Shown here: positions 48,072 to 61,027 of the stretch, piece after piece
Position numbering within the stretch: position 1 is the first letter of the stretch
Layout of the letters: the number at the start of each line of letters is the position of its first letter
NCBI RefSeq assembly: GCF_000516985.1
Contig: NW_006917095.1
Span: 1,055,449 to 1,119,448, forward strand
Source of the DNA: Pestalotiopsis fici W106-1
Taxonomy: Eukaryota > Ascomycota > Sordariomycetes > Amphisphaeriales > Sporocadaceae
DNA length: 64,000 bases
Direction: 5' to 3'
Program-made: the position numbers and the translations under genes
Notes under the pieces: model-generated
The model's database searches: none
Told to the model about the DNA's origin: nothing
Seen by the model: only the letters and a program-made list of their open reading frames with translations

Positions 48072-50818
48072 GCTTGCGACTGACTTGATGAAATCAGAAG
48101 AAAGATACTTCAAGGGCGCGAAAAGATGGTCGAATGAGTGCGAGGGGTGAAAGAGCACGCTCTGGGTGCCACCGGTTCCTGATGAGATGAAAACAGCCCC
48201 TGTGCGACAAGACTTTGCTGTTCTCTAGTCTGGTGATGTTTTCGAGCTAGAAATGACTCGGCGGACGGGACGGACGAAGGGACGAGATCGGTGGTCCCCG
48301 GAATCTGGGCAGGCGCGGAAAGGAGAAATTACAATGGCGGGGAAGTGGAAACGAGAGGACGTGCTAATACCCCCAAACAGTTGTGTTGTGGATTGAAGTT
48401 GTCAACGATGACAATTCGCCGATCAAGTGGCTCGTAAATGGTGGGATTGGGGGTGCGGTCAGGTCAGACGAACAAAACTCGCGATTCTTACTTGCGCGCT
48501 TCTTCTGAAATTTTTGTGACAAACCAGCTGGCCCAAAGTTTCCTAGGCGCCTGCATGACCCTGACCTTAAGGCACTTCAGGTACTCTCCAGGCCCTGATG
48601 GGATCTGACCGACCCTCCCTCCTAGTTCGCTCGCTTGCTTCCAGCTCCCTTCCCGTCCAACAGCCGACCACGTGATGCGATGAAAAACCCTTTAGCGCGG
48701 GGTATTAATAGGCCAACCACCCGTTCAGCTCCAGCTCCGGCACCAGCTCTGGGATTTCGGCAGGTCCCTGTTTCTGTCCCTTGTGCCTGGCAGGAACTCA
48801 AGGTAGGTAGGTAGTAAGTAGTTAACAGCCACCGTCTCGAAACGGTACATGTACGTTTACACATTCGCCTTTTGCTTGCGTCCAGGTCTACGGAAAATAC
48901 TGGATTATCCACCATAGAATGTACTTGCGAAGAATTAAAAGTGCTGATTGATAAGAATATCAATATTCAATAATGAAACAGAAGAACAGGCAATGTGTCA
49001 TTCTTGCCAGAGTTCAAGGAGAAACGTCACGAGACATTTGGAACTGACAGAAATCACCGCGTCTCGCGCCCATTGCATGGTACTTCTCCAGGTACCCTGT
49101 GCAGCTTGTCTTAACACGGCCGCGCTGTACGGTAGGTAGCTTCGATTCACTCTCCAGAAACAAAACAGAACTCGCCGCCTTTCTGGCAATTCAGTAAAGA
49201 CCAAAGCACTCAGAGATCAATTCAAATATCAACCATATATCATTGGAATAGGGTCAGATGCAGTCGTGACCAAGCTACTTCTACAAGGCAAACGCGCAGA
49301 ATCAACTCCCATATTAACGTATGCAATTTGTTTACGGAAAAAGTAGGAAGACAAAAAGGAGAAGACAAGTCTTGTCTTTAAACTACGACATTGTTGTCAT
49401 TGCTAAAATCAGAGGTTCCATGTGACCAAACCTTAACCAGAGAGACAACAAATCAACCGTCTTTTGTTACTATTGATCAGGAACTGTGTTGCTGCGCAAA
49501 TCAAAATAAGAAAACTTCCTCTCATATATCTATTGAGATTACTACAAAGAGTGAAAATATTTGCTTGATAAGTTCATTCCTCTTCAATATTCGACAGCAT
49601 ATCACAAAAACCAATGTGCACTCCATTTCCAGAAAAGGACTTTCCATGGAAGCGCGGGGGATGCATTCATTGCACATATCTGGTGGCTCGTGGCCATAAC
49701 AAGTCCTGAAGCGTTTAAAAATGCAAATGTCAACATTCTCTCTTCTCGGGTAGGTTCGAAGGATGCATCCATAATTCTCGTGTTAAGAGGTATGCACATT
49801 GGCATTATTTAGGTGGGTAGAAGACCCAGATTATGGCCGTACGGTCTGTAACTGCTGAGGTGTGACATTATGGTTCACGGTCATCCGCAGCAATATTGCA
49901 AGATTGTTATCAGAATCGGTGAATCAATGCCGTTCTCTCCTCTATTTTGAGAGGCTATCTATGTACGCCGGGACGCCCCTACTCCTTGAGTTTCCATCCA
50001 TGATCAACTATGTACGAGAAATTATACTCTGATGCCATTCGCCTTTCCCCCCTGATGCACATGAAATGATGTATACTCTAACAAAAACTGCAATTAGAAA
50101 AATGCCAGCTTGGCGAGACTACTCTTCGTTTTGAGAGGAAACCATCTCCTTGCCAGCTGTAGTAGATCCAGACTTTGCACTGCTTCTGGGTCGCTTCTTG
50201 GGGTAGCGGATGGCCGCAATGCCATTCGTTGCGAAGCACATGATGCCAAAAGGTTTGTATGCATCGAGAAGAAATCTCATGGCGTCCGCTCGCTGCAATA
50301 TCCTCCTCTTCCTGTTACTCTTTTCTGGTGTGCTCCAAGCCGTGCACTCTTGAAGGTCGAATTTTTTGGGGGGGGTGATGCATGTGTCAATTGTCGTCTA
50401 TTGGCAGTATTGTTGCGAGAAGACGCCATAGAGCGGACCATTAATGCTTCTTGGGTGGGGTGAAAAACCAAATCAAAGCCATTGCTGTGGGTATAGACAT
50501 GTCTCGTAGCTTCGTAGAGCGTCATAAAATGGCCAAAAATGTGGCCGTATTAGTGTTGTTTGGTTGCGTAGGTGCAAATAGCTCACGCGCTCCTCGGCCA
50601 GAAAATCAATCTTCAGCGCTGTACAGACGTGATGCATCTGTTGCGCGTTGATATAGGATTTGGCACCAGACTATGCAAAGTTCTCGGGGTTGCAATGGTG
50701 CACTTCAAGGCAGAAGCAGCGCGGCCATTATACATACTGACCGAGGGTGACTAAAGTTGTCGAGTGAGCATTGTGTTGTTGTAAAAGCTCTGTTTGTTTG
50801 CAAGTGACGTTTCCAAGG
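48072..50818. other. 2.7-kb intergenic region
   Basis: No supported gene. The part next to the carrier (48.1-48.9 kb) is its promoter. 49.2-50.1 kb is AT-rich with no frame above about 100 codons. The right edge is the 3' side of the cyclin gene. Confidence 0.45.
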
Positions 50819-53551
50819 TCAACCTTGGAGAGGAATAGGCATGCGCATGTAGCTGCGTTCGTAAGGTACTGTCGAGGGCCCCCACGTGGGTGGCAAGCTT
50901 TCGTAGCGGCCATTTGGTGCTGGCACCATCGACTGAGGAGGGGCTTCCAAGTAGAATCCCGACTTCAACTGACTCTCGACATAGGCGGCGCAACGCTTGT
51001 AGCGCTTATCCGAGTACTTTTCAAAGACTGCCTGGTGGTGCTTCTTTGCTATGGTGCAGCATTCAAGAATCATGCTGATCATTGGTTGAAGCTGAGCAAA
51101 CGTATAACCAGAGTAATGGACATGCTCAGTAGTCTACATATAGCGGTCAGTCAAAGCTATCACGCCAACTCTGGAAGGAATACTCACCCATTTGCCCTTC
51201 TCTAAGATGAGTCGCGAGAGACAGTGTGAGCCTGCTGCAAGAAAGCTGGGCGGGCATGCGACGAAGCGCTCATCCATGATTGTCACCTCGAGGAAATATT
51301 TGGCCAGAGTTCGCGTCTCGAGATCATAATCGTCAGCCTTGCTGATACGCCTGAGAAAACTCATGGGCCCCGGGAAGCCAAGGTCAAAGTTGAGCATACT
51401 GAGCATATACCGCTCCGCCTTGAGGATTTCGTCCACCGAATAGCTATTCTCGACCATGTAGACGATCTCCTGCACCGAGGGACAGTTGATCTCCTCGTAC
51501 TTCGCCGCCAAGAAAAGAGCCGTGGCGCCGACTAACTGAAGCTTGCCCAGAGACACTACCTTGACTGACAGGAATCGATCGATGAAGTTGACTGCTAGGA
51601 AGAGAGTCTCAGGTAGCAGATTGAAGCGGCCGTGGACCTGGATGACCCAGTCCATCAAGACGCTGCGCATAGACCATTGAATCTCGGTCTGAATGTCCAT
51701 GTAATGGGCACTCGGAAGGAGGGCAATCTGGAGGATTTCATGTAAGCTTCAATCACCAGAAGAACTACATTGGAAAGTTCTACACTTACCTCCATTTCTT
51801 TCATGTATTCGAAGATTTCATCTCCATACTCGGCGACCATGCTGATATCCCATCGCTCATCTTCGACTTCCTCCGTCGTACGATTCTTTTCGACATGTAC
51901 ACGGGCGGCCTCGATCTCGTCGAGCGTCTGCTTGGAGAACTTTGGTGCGTCCATGACGGTCATAGTGACACTAGGTTCAGCCTCAGCTTCAAGCAGGTCA
52001 CCGACGTCGGGGTGAACTGCGTCGTCGGTGGATCGATACGTATGGGCAGTCGTATATCCTTGATCGATGTCGTAAAAGTCCTCGTCTTCGTGGTCAGAAA
52101 GTTCGTGTTCGAGCAGATCGGCTGCCGAGATCAGGCACTCGTCTTGATAGTTGATGTTGTGGATAACAGACTCGGATCGAGACTCTGGCTCTGACTCGGG
52201 GTCGCGAATTGAAAGCGAAGAGTCGACTTTACGTGGCTGCAAAATGGGGCACTGCTCGGGTGATAGCTCCTCCACAGCGTCCAAATAGGGAGTCTGTGCG
52301 ACGTCGTCCTCGATGATATTCTTGGCGGCAGGCAGAGGTTCCCAGTGAGCCAAGTTGTTAATGTCGGTGTCGAGAAGGGAGACAACCTGCTGCTGCTTCT
52401 GCTGCATAGATTTGAGAGCAGGCTGGCTCTGGTAGTGTCGAGGTTTACGTGGGAAAATAGTAGAAGTCGTCCGGACCGCGTCCGCAGCTTCGATGTGATG
52501 GGTAACGACGGTGCCTGACTCTGCAGTCGTGGGCCGACTATCGTTGTTGTTGCTGTTGTTGCTGTCATCATTGTCGTTGTAGATGGAAGTGGAAGCCCGC
52601 TTGGGCAGTTTGGTGGCCGCTTGAGAAGGGGCATTTGACACAACACCAGTCAATGGCTGGATATAGCCATTGTTCTGCGCCGAGGGAAGGAACGTGTTGC
52701 CCTTGGAAGAGGGTCGTTGCGCGGGACGCAGGAACGCGTCTTTCTGGGTAGCTTTGGCTGGAATGGGATTCTCCAGGGCCTTCACGACCTGGACCTTGAC
52801 GTCTGGTACCTTGGACTCATCCTTGAAACTGGTCGTGGTTCGGAGGGTGTTGCTCTTGTCGGCGAAGACGGCACGCTTTGGCGCCATTTGTGACACTACG
52901 GTGTTTGCGGCAAGGGTGGGTTGGCCGCGAAGGTTTCCAGTTGACTTGTGCCGTTGATGGATTGCCTGTTTGGCAGGCGGGAGGTTCTCGTTATTCGCAA
53001 CGCCGAATTTGCGCGGAGGACGGAATGGCTATTCAAATGTGCTCAGTCAATAAGGGAACCAGGGATGTTGATTGTGCATTCGATCGATCGTCAGGGGAAG
53101 AATAGATGACAAGAACTAAAAAAAAAAGAAAGAAAGAAAGGCCAAGACTGTGGAATTGGGCAATGCTTAAATCAAAAGGAGTAGTACTCCAAGGAGTTAT
53201 GAGGCAGAGATTGGGGAGTATGGACCAAGTCACCAGCGGGCTTGAGGCATAAATGGCCGGTGATTCGTTATTGTGATGACAGAATGCAAGGCTGAGAGAT
53301 GAAGTGGTAGATTGATTGGGATTGGAAAGAAGAATGGATGTGTTTTTGTATGCAATATCAAACTCCGCAAAAAGGCTCCAGGCGGTGAATTGACGCTTGC
53401 GCCGATATCTCTCAAGATACAGCCAAATACTTTTTTTTTTTTTTCCCTTTTTTACCCCCAGAGAGACCATGTCGCAAGCGATGAATTCGCAGTAAAAAAA
53501 AAAAAAAAAAAAGAGACCCACAAGCGCGCGATTGCTTACCTTTGCATCCAT
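50819..53551 (-). CDS. nimE: G2/mitotic B-type cyclin
   Basis: Activating subunit of Cdk1 for mitotic entry, nuclear and at spindle poles. Exons 53551-53540 (12 nt, MDAK), 53028-51790, 51727-51188 and 51133-50819 give 701 aa. The first exon is inferred: the main exon is preceded in frame by a stop overlapping an acceptor (GAATAG), and upstream ATG-GAT-GCA-AAG has a perfect GTAAGC donor. It would extend the protein to MDAKPFRPPRKFGVANNEN. A destruction-box-like motif RAVFADKSN lies at 55-63. The N-terminal half is disordered with Asn/Asp and Gln runs. The two cyclin folds run from about 418 (YMKEMEIALLPSAHYMDIQ) to about 660. They contain MRSVLMDWVIQVHGRF, FLAAKYEEI and SFLAAGSHCLSRLIL. If the short first exon is wrong, translation would begin at ATG 52887. 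The cyclin assignment is firm. Confidence 0.9.
53029..53539 (-). other. 511-nt leader intron of the cyclin gene with T/A homopolymer hairpin
   Basis: Long for this genome, where the other introns found are 44-143 nt. It holds T14 at 53431-53444 and A19 at 53494-53512 on the plus strand, able to pair over a loop of about 49 nt, plus an A/G-rich tract at 53117-53141. Pairing would bring distant parts of the intron together. Boundaries are inferred from splice motifs only. Confidence 0.55.
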
Positions 53552-56500
53552 TGCGATAGTTGATCCTGGTGTCGATTGCACCAAGATAGCAGGACCCTTA
53601 AACGACTCCTTCAAGTACAATGTATGATACTAGGTTAGGTAGTGAGGCTCCTGGGCGCCGGGTCGGCAGTAGTGTAAAATTCGTAACCGCGGAGACGGGC
53701 GCAAACTGAGGCAGATCAAATACTTCGACAGAGCTGCTCAAAAATGCTGATGGTGATGATGCTACTGCTGGTGCGCGTTGTGCTTGCGTCTTGAAGTCGC
53801 GTCCAAAATTGATGGGCAAGAAGGTAGTAGGTAGTAGTAGTAGGCTTTGCTCATTCCGAACGTGGCTCGTGTTGTAAGTAGTAATCAAACATTTGAATGA
53901 GGTCCAGGCTAGCAGTGAGGTGCACCTGGTCTATTGCGCGTACCCTGTAGACCCTGGCGGAGAAAAAGGGACCTTGGGAAAGGGGAAACAGAGGGGAAAG
54001 TGATTTCTCGAGAAAGCAGGTGCAGTGCAAAATGTATGGACGATGTTGTTCGCAATGCGAAAGAATTCGAGAAATGGGCCAAGACTGCGGTCGTTGGGCA
54101 ATGGGATTTTTTGATGTGCCTTTTTTCCCCTTCTCCCCTCTGTTATTATTGTTGTTTGTTGTCGACGGCCTTCCAATTGTTTATCAGCACCAAGCTCATG
54201 TCCAAACCTTGGGGATGTAAAGTGCAAGGGTTCCATGCTAAGGATTCCAGAAGAAGCCAATCGGACGCAGCGAAGTGGGGATGTTTCCGTGTACATCGGT
54301 ACATAACGTAGCATTGGCTCGACTGGCTAGCCAACGGCGTTGTGTTATGCAGCCAAAGAAACTGCAAACCTGGGGAATAAAAACAGTCCGTCCAGCGATC
54401 AAGCGATCAGATGGAATGAATGCCCTGCCCTGCCTGCCCTGCTTTCATGATCATTCTGGAACGTCTACTGAATATGGGGTTTTGTATACTCTAATATGTC
54501 TCTGGTCCAATTGTGCAACCAGTATGTATTGCATGTTGGCATGTATGCTTCTAATCCTCCTCTCAAGCCATTAGGTCAGTTTATGTCGTAGAGCCAAATA
54601 TACAGAGTACATATGATTATGATGTCTCGAGTATGGTCACCGATTCCACAGCAACTGGAGTCTGACTTTTTGCCTTTTTCAGAAATAATGACAGGGTAAG
54701 GCGAAAAGAAATAGCTGCATGATTGTCTCAAATTTGAGCAATTTGGCCTTGGATCCTGCGTACGTACAAAATAACAAAAGATAGCTTGGGGGTAGCGGGC
54801 TTTTCAAGTTGGCGGAACTCGGGTGCTTCTTCCATGATCTGCAATCACCACAAGGAATGGTCGTTCTGTGCCAAACCTTATTCATCCTATCATGTATCGA
54901 GGGGATTGCAGCTTTGGGCATGCACGAAGCAGAACTATTCCCCTCAAGGGATTGCCCGTGGCAGCTACATAAACTAGTGCAAGATTATATCCGACAAGAC
55001 TCACGTGACTTATCACGTGATTATAGCATTGGAAAACTTCGAGACGATTCCGCTATGACGTATCCGGCAGTGAGCTTCTATAAACGCGGGTCTACCAAAC
55101 GCGCTCGAAGTGAACATTGCAATGCTCATGAACCACGCTTGATTCAATTCGAGTGAAAATATGAAAGAAGAGTCGCATAAACTATAGAAAGCGAATGCGA
55201 CCTTTTTTCTCGTTCATTTCTTGGTTGTTTGATTCCGTAGTTGAGATTCGGGCAATTTACCAGGGATGACGGGACTTTGACACGAGGTCATGTGACTTTA
55301 ATGGGTTGTACCAAAATCCGCCTCACTGTGTCGCATAACTCAAGCGCAGTTGGACTTTCAAAACTCATTGTACGTTTTCAAGATTGTATTTGATGAGCGC
55401 AACCTGTTCAGAGGCATGCGCACCTTGCGCGACAACTGGAAATAATGCGCTCGCAAGCGATGGTGGCGATGGCATTACTGGGCTGTGGTTGCGACGTCCG
55501 GCCAGTGCGAGGGAATGGCCACAACCCGAAAGGCAGAAACGAGGGAATACTGCTGAGGAGAAGTTTGAGATGAGGCCATGTTAAGCGGCCATGCTTTGTT
55601 CCTTGGATAATATATGATGCTGGCCGCCGGCCAAGCACACGAAGGCCGGCAGGTATATCTCAGTAGAAATCCCTCGGTCCTCGAGGTGCTTGGGGCAATT
55701 GACTAGCCATTGGCAATCAAGTGCTGTGCTTCGGCTTGAGACTGAAGGATCAAGCGTCGAACCATGCTTGACACTTACAGCGAATCATTGTGCTTCAGCT
55801 ATGAAGCAATGCGCGATTGCGATAACAATGGCTGTATGGTCTGCTGGAAGCCGGTCGTCATCGGGCTTTGATACTGTGTGGTGAGCATTCCCACCCATTT
55901 GGCCGTATGCAGCTTGAAAAGTCAGAATCATCGTGGCAGCATGACAAAACTGCGGAGTCTGGCATGCTCCATCACCTTAGCTAAATTGTGGCAGAGCTAG
56001 TTCGTCGCAGGCACTCCACCCGCGGAGAGGGTTGTGAGCGCAGTCGACTACCTAGACGCCGATCGCACGTATTGAGATGACCATGGCGCAGTGATTATGG
56101 GCGAGATCAAGAGATCACGGAGTCTGGTAGGCAATCGTCGAGCGATCTACGGTGTATGGGACAAAAAGGAAGTACAGAACACGGCAACCTTGCTGCAAGA
56201 AGCTGCGGTGTATCCGGAGGGCTTTCGCGCGCGAATAACCATCAGATGCCCCCCCCGGATGAGAGAAAACAACAGACATCACAACAACAAAGCTGGCTTG
56301 GCCGGGCTTCTTATTGGACATGTCAACTCGTAGACGGTCTAGATAATGGGCGACCTTACTTGGCCAGCGCTGAAGAACTTCGAATGGGGAGCGATCACCT
56401 GCAGCTGAAGCTTTGCGATATGAAACAAGAAGCGAGAGGCCGGCCGGGGCCAATTGGTGGGTCACCCTTTTTTCATACTCGAGCTTGGGTTTCGCGAGCG

Positions 56501-59045
56501 CCGGTCGACCAGCCATGCCGGCTAAAAGATACGTGAATTGACAGGCTCAGAAACAATGCGAAAGTTCAGTGGGCGCAAATTGATATAGAGATAGATGGTT
56601 GAGATTCTATCCCTTGCCATGGCTGCGATGCGCTGTTCCTGGCTTTTGCTATCAATCCTGATCGAGTTGAATATTACTGTAAAGAATTGCCCGAGTCTGA
56701 TACCCAGTTCGTCAATCAGTGTTCGCGCGTAATTGAGACAATAGTTTCCGGCCAATGGCGCTCGAGGCCGGCGGCAATTTACACTGTCCGCCAACTTTTG
56801 GTGCCCCTCGACTTGAAGCAGGCGTTGCTTCCAGTCATTTATTTCTAGTTCACAGGCCGAAACGGTGAAACGTGGGCAGATAGATGGCATGGTGGGTGTG
56901 TCGAATTGGATGAGGGGGATTTGCTGGCCCGGATCTTGCTTCCATCCAGGTTGTTGAGCCCTCCTCACCTTCATGACGCGCGGTCCAGAGTTGGTTGTCG
57001 ATGTGGTATCCAAAGCCAATGGAATCCATATCTACAACGATGCAACCCTTGTCCCAGACAAGCTGGCGCGCATGATGCGGGCGGAACTCGCTACTTATTG
57101 GCTATATGCCGTCCTCCCGCCATTGCGAGTGAATACCACCTGACGGTTCACATACTAGATATGTGCCTGTCGAAGATCTCTCACTCTACTACTTTCTTTA
57201 ATGGCGAAGAGATTCAGATGTACCAAGGTAATGTCTATAGTCAAACTGGTTCAGCAGCAGACCTGCTGGTGCAGTGCAGAAGCCGATTTGCGAACCAGCG
57301 CTTCGGTTGTCTCTCTCTTACCTAGATACATACCAGTAGGGACACATGGTTTGAACGGTCCAATGCGTGCCAACGCACCGTTTGGGCGCCCTTCAATGCC
57401 GGTAGAGCTTGTGCACAGTTTGTGGTTGGCTGCTGCACAGTCTGTGGTCCCAGTGCCCATACTCCTTCCTTGCTGAGCACTTTCATCTCACTAATGGTCG
57501 ACGGTTGTGGCTAGATAATGAAACGAACATCATCAGAAAATATCAGCCATGGCCAAATACACACTGGCTTTCTAGGTCGTCTGTCTGTATCTATCCTTTT
57601 CGCAATTCCATCCCTCCTCGAATGGTCATTGTTTGCCTGGTGCTTCAGTGAAGGGTGGCCCGAGTTCCGCGGCGTGCAAGAGCAAAACAGTCCACAGTAC
57701 TTCTGTCGCACTTGGACGTAATTCACCAGTGACATGACATGGCACTGTCCCAATGAACAACCCGGATAGCCAGATGCAGCAGGTTAGAGAAATGGAAATA
57801 AATCAATAGAAATTTGTGATGAAAATACAGCATACTCTTGGATTATGTAGTAGTTGTTCAACCAGTCCTAGTAACAGGGACATCAAGGTTTTGACTCCAA
57901 ACTGTGTTTAGTAACGATCTATTTATTGCTGGAGTCTCACTGGGCGGCTAGCCCAACCAGCGACTTTCTCTAGAGTGAGTGGAGGCGACGGCAAGAATCC
58001 TCTCTACTATCAGCAGGCCCTGGAGGGGGCAGGCAGGTAGGTTGCGCTTCCCCCCACGAAGAACACGAGAAAAAGCATCAAAGGGCTCTCGGGAGGGCAT
58101 GGAAGCGATCCCAAGTTGTGAAGAATATAGAATATAGAATATCAAAAGTTGGACAAATTCTGTGGTCGCAAAACTCTCTGGCGCATTCGATCGACCACGC
58201 ATACCGTACATAATAAACGTGCTGGCCAACGTTTCTAGTGCGCCGGGCCTGGTGAGTAAAAGTAGCTGCATTGCGCCTGCCCTCCACTTTCTGCTGCGGT
58301 GGTAGTCCACTGACTGACTGCGCACAGTCGCAGTTGCACTCCTCCTCTTCCTACCGTCACAAAAAGCCCAACTCACATTCTCCTCTCCATACGCAGTCTG
58401 TTGAAACACCACCAAGATTATCCTCTGATCATCCAACGGCATCTCCTGTCTCTCTTTGGCCTGTGTAATTTTTCTGTTCTCCATACCAGTCCCTTGTCTA
58501 TACTGTGTCCCGGCTTCCCACCAGATCCGCCTGTCCCTGTGTTGACTTTCGACTGCCGGGCATAGAGATCCGGTGCACGACGCTCAATGCATCTGTAGGG
58601 AAGCCACCGCCATCAGTTTTGCCTTCTGGTCAGTAAATCTTCTTCTATACTGCATTGCGATCAATGTCTCTCGACCAAATCAGAATGCCATGACCTCCTG
58701 CCTTGCTGTCCTCACTCCGTATTCCCCGGGTTACTCGAGGATTCTATTCCTGTGGGCAGGTGGTGGCAGACCCGGCTCTCACGGGCTCTTCTTTTTCACA
58801 ACATTCCATTTTTGTGATAAAATGGCAACCATGAAGAAAACAAACTGACATGATATGCATTTTGGCAGTTCAATTGGAGCCCTCGTCGAATGCCGTATGC
58901 TTAACCGATCCGCCGACCGATTCACACGTCACTTTTGACCGCTTTGCGACTCCTGCGACTCCACCTCTCTACCACAAAGCCAACTCCAAAATTAAAAGGC
59001 TCCTTTCCACCGACCACACCCGGGCCGGCTTCAGGACCATATAGA
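53552..59045. other. 5.5-kb region between the cyclin and Zn2Cys6 genes
   Basis: No supported gene. The two flanking genes diverge from it, so both promoters lie here. One minus-strand frame of about 150 codons after an ATG (56972 to 56522) has no recognisable motif and is left uncalled. A GAATATA microsatellite sits near 58120-58142. The last 700 bp before 59046 are pyrimidine-rich and are probably the 5' leader of the Zn2Cys6 gene. Confidence 0.45.
55001..55020. promoter_or_regulatory. paired TCACGTGA palindromes (E-box/CDEI-like)
   Basis: Two identical 8-bp palindromes at 55001-55008 and 55013-55020, with a 12-bp period. TCACGTGA is the classical site of basic helix-loop-helix factors such as Cbf1 and its relatives. 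A further variant, GTCATGTGAC, occurs about 270 bp downstream near 55290. Function here is not known because no gene starts nearby. Confidence 0.45.
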
Positions 59046-61027
59046 ATGGACCTGCCCAACTATATGACCTCTGCTTCTCCCATTGATTTGGCTCCCATTC
59101 ATTCCGCTCGCTCCAACATGGGTAGCGAGTCACCCGTGAGGCCCGCCGCGCTTTCCAAGCATGTCGCATTCGAGCTTCTCTTCCCCGAGTCACCTCATTA
59201 CAAAGCGCGCCTCCCATTGAGAGTGCAGATATATCCCCATGACAGCACCGAGTCGATTGTGACAACGGTTAAAAACTTCTATGGCTTATATTCGGGTCCG
59301 ACCGGGGGCAAAGGTATCAGTTTTGAGGACGACCGGGGCAATACTCTTATTGCTGGGTATGAGAACTTTCACAATAATATGGTCGTCTATGTACGAATCA
59401 TTGAGGACTCGCCGCAGTCGGCAGTCCCCTTCCTTTCTGGTTATCCAGCTGCCACCGTTGCAGGCCGGAGCTTTGGCAGTAATGATTTCTCTGGTCAATC
59501 GACACAACATTTTGACCAGCATCACTCCAGACCGGCCTCGCGGACTTCCAGAAAGCGAAGTGTCTCTCCTAATGGCGAACGTGGCCGACGTAGCACGTCA
59601 ATCGGCCCCAACCCTACAGCAGGCAAGAAGGGCAGGTCTCGCTCATCCAAGACCCGCGGCCCGAACTACGAGAATCACAGCGACAGCCTAAACGGCTATA
59701 GCAGTGGCGACAATGACTCTCCTTCTGTGTCAAGCAAGGCAAAGGAACCCATTGGCAACACAGATATAAGCCTGGAGAATATTGTTGAGGGTGGTCGTAG
59801 GAAGCGTGCCAAGTTTGAGAGTTCCGTGAGTCTACTGTTGACACTAAGCCCCCTCCCAACTGATCTCCACTCCACGAGGCATTCTCTAACCTGGTGTGCA
59901 AATCATAGGAACTTCCTCTATTTGCGCCGCCTCAGATGCCGGCTGCCACTTCCAATCCGTCTGTGTCTCCTGCTCGACGAACAGACCCTCACCGAGCCGC
60001 CATTCCTTTCGCCCACCCAGGACAAAATCCCTTCACCAACCCACGGCCTCTCCAATCCCCACAGCATTACGGCCATGGCGGCTATAGTCACTTCGGCATG
60101 TACGCTACACCCAGCACCGACTCGAGGCGTCATCGCAACAGCATTGGCTACCCGCCCGGAATTTTGCCAACTCCAGACCCTACGATTGGTAGTAACATGT
60201 CCGAAGAGGACAAGGATGTTGCCTTGCAGCTTATGAGGCTCGGTGATATGTCCAATGTCTCCCATGGGAGGACTTCTGCTTCTACTCTGGATGATACTTT
60301 TAGTGGTAGAGCTGATGCTGCCTCCTCTACTGGCGCTACTAGTGATGGCGAAAGTGACAGTGGGGATGACCTCCCTCCTACTCGCCGTCAAAAGGTTGAG
60401 ACCTTTGCAAGCAGCGCACGAGTGTATCAGACGACCGAGAGCCACTTCAAGGCCCAAGGTGAAACCAGTGGCGATGACGCTGACTACGAAGATGGCAACG
60501 ATGATTCGCACCTTGTGAATGGTGTCAAGGCCAAGCTGGAGAAACCACGGCTGCCCAGCTTGAAGACGGGCACAGCCAAGCCCAAGTCCAAGGCCCCCAA
60601 GTCCCAAAGCGGCCCCAAGGTCAAGAAGTCGAATAGCATCTCGACCTCTGGGCCAATGTCGCCCACATCTCTGCCAGCGCAATCACGCAAACCCTCAATT
60701 GTAGGCCCCGGGCTCATGCCTGGCCAGCCAGGAGAGGATGATCAACCCGACCTTTCGACAAAGCCCCGATGCCAGCGCTGCCGTAAGAGCAAGAAGGGAT
60801 GCGATCGTCAACGGCCATGCGGGCGTTGCCGGGATGCTGGCCTCAGCGCTGATCAGTGTGTCAGCGAGGACGAAGGCAACGGTCGTAAAGGTCGTTATGG
60901 ACGCCACATGGGTGTCCCCGTCAAGACGGTCGAGACTGTCCCTCAGCCTACTCTACTCCCAGCTGCGCCGATCACCGCCCCAATGCCTCCTCCCCTCGGT
61001 GATAAAAATAAGAAACGCAAGCGATGA
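59046..61027 (+). CDS. Zn2Cys6 transcription factor with C-terminal zinc cluster
   Basis: Exons 59046-59825 and 59909-61027 (83-nt intron) give 632 aa. The zinc cluster lies near the C-terminus: Cys548, 551, 558, 564, 567 and 577 in RCQRCRKSKKGC…CGRC…SADQC, spacing C-x2-C-x6-C-x5-C-x2-C-x9-C, with the last gap slightly long. It ends in a basic tail KNKKRKR (likely nuclear localisation). The N-terminal 140 residues form the only other ordered block (HVAFELLFPESPHYKARLPLRVQIYPHDSTESIV… and FEDDRGNTLIAGYENFHNNMVVYVR), which has a ubiquitin-like or PB1-like look. The middle is disordered and rich in Ser, Pro and basic residues (RKRSVSPNGERGRR). No fungal-specific TF middle-homology domain is present. 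Target genes unknown. ATG 59046 chosen because the open frame upstream begins at a non-ATG codon. Confidence 0.85.

Noticed and set aside
54809..55156. 115-codon plus-strand frame spanning the E-box pair
   Set aside because: Starts at TTG, no motif, and crosses palindromic regulatory-looking DNA.
57948..58484. 178-codon minus-strand frame
   Set aside because: No recognisable motif; overlaps the pyrimidine-rich leader of the Zn2Cys6 gene and looks random.
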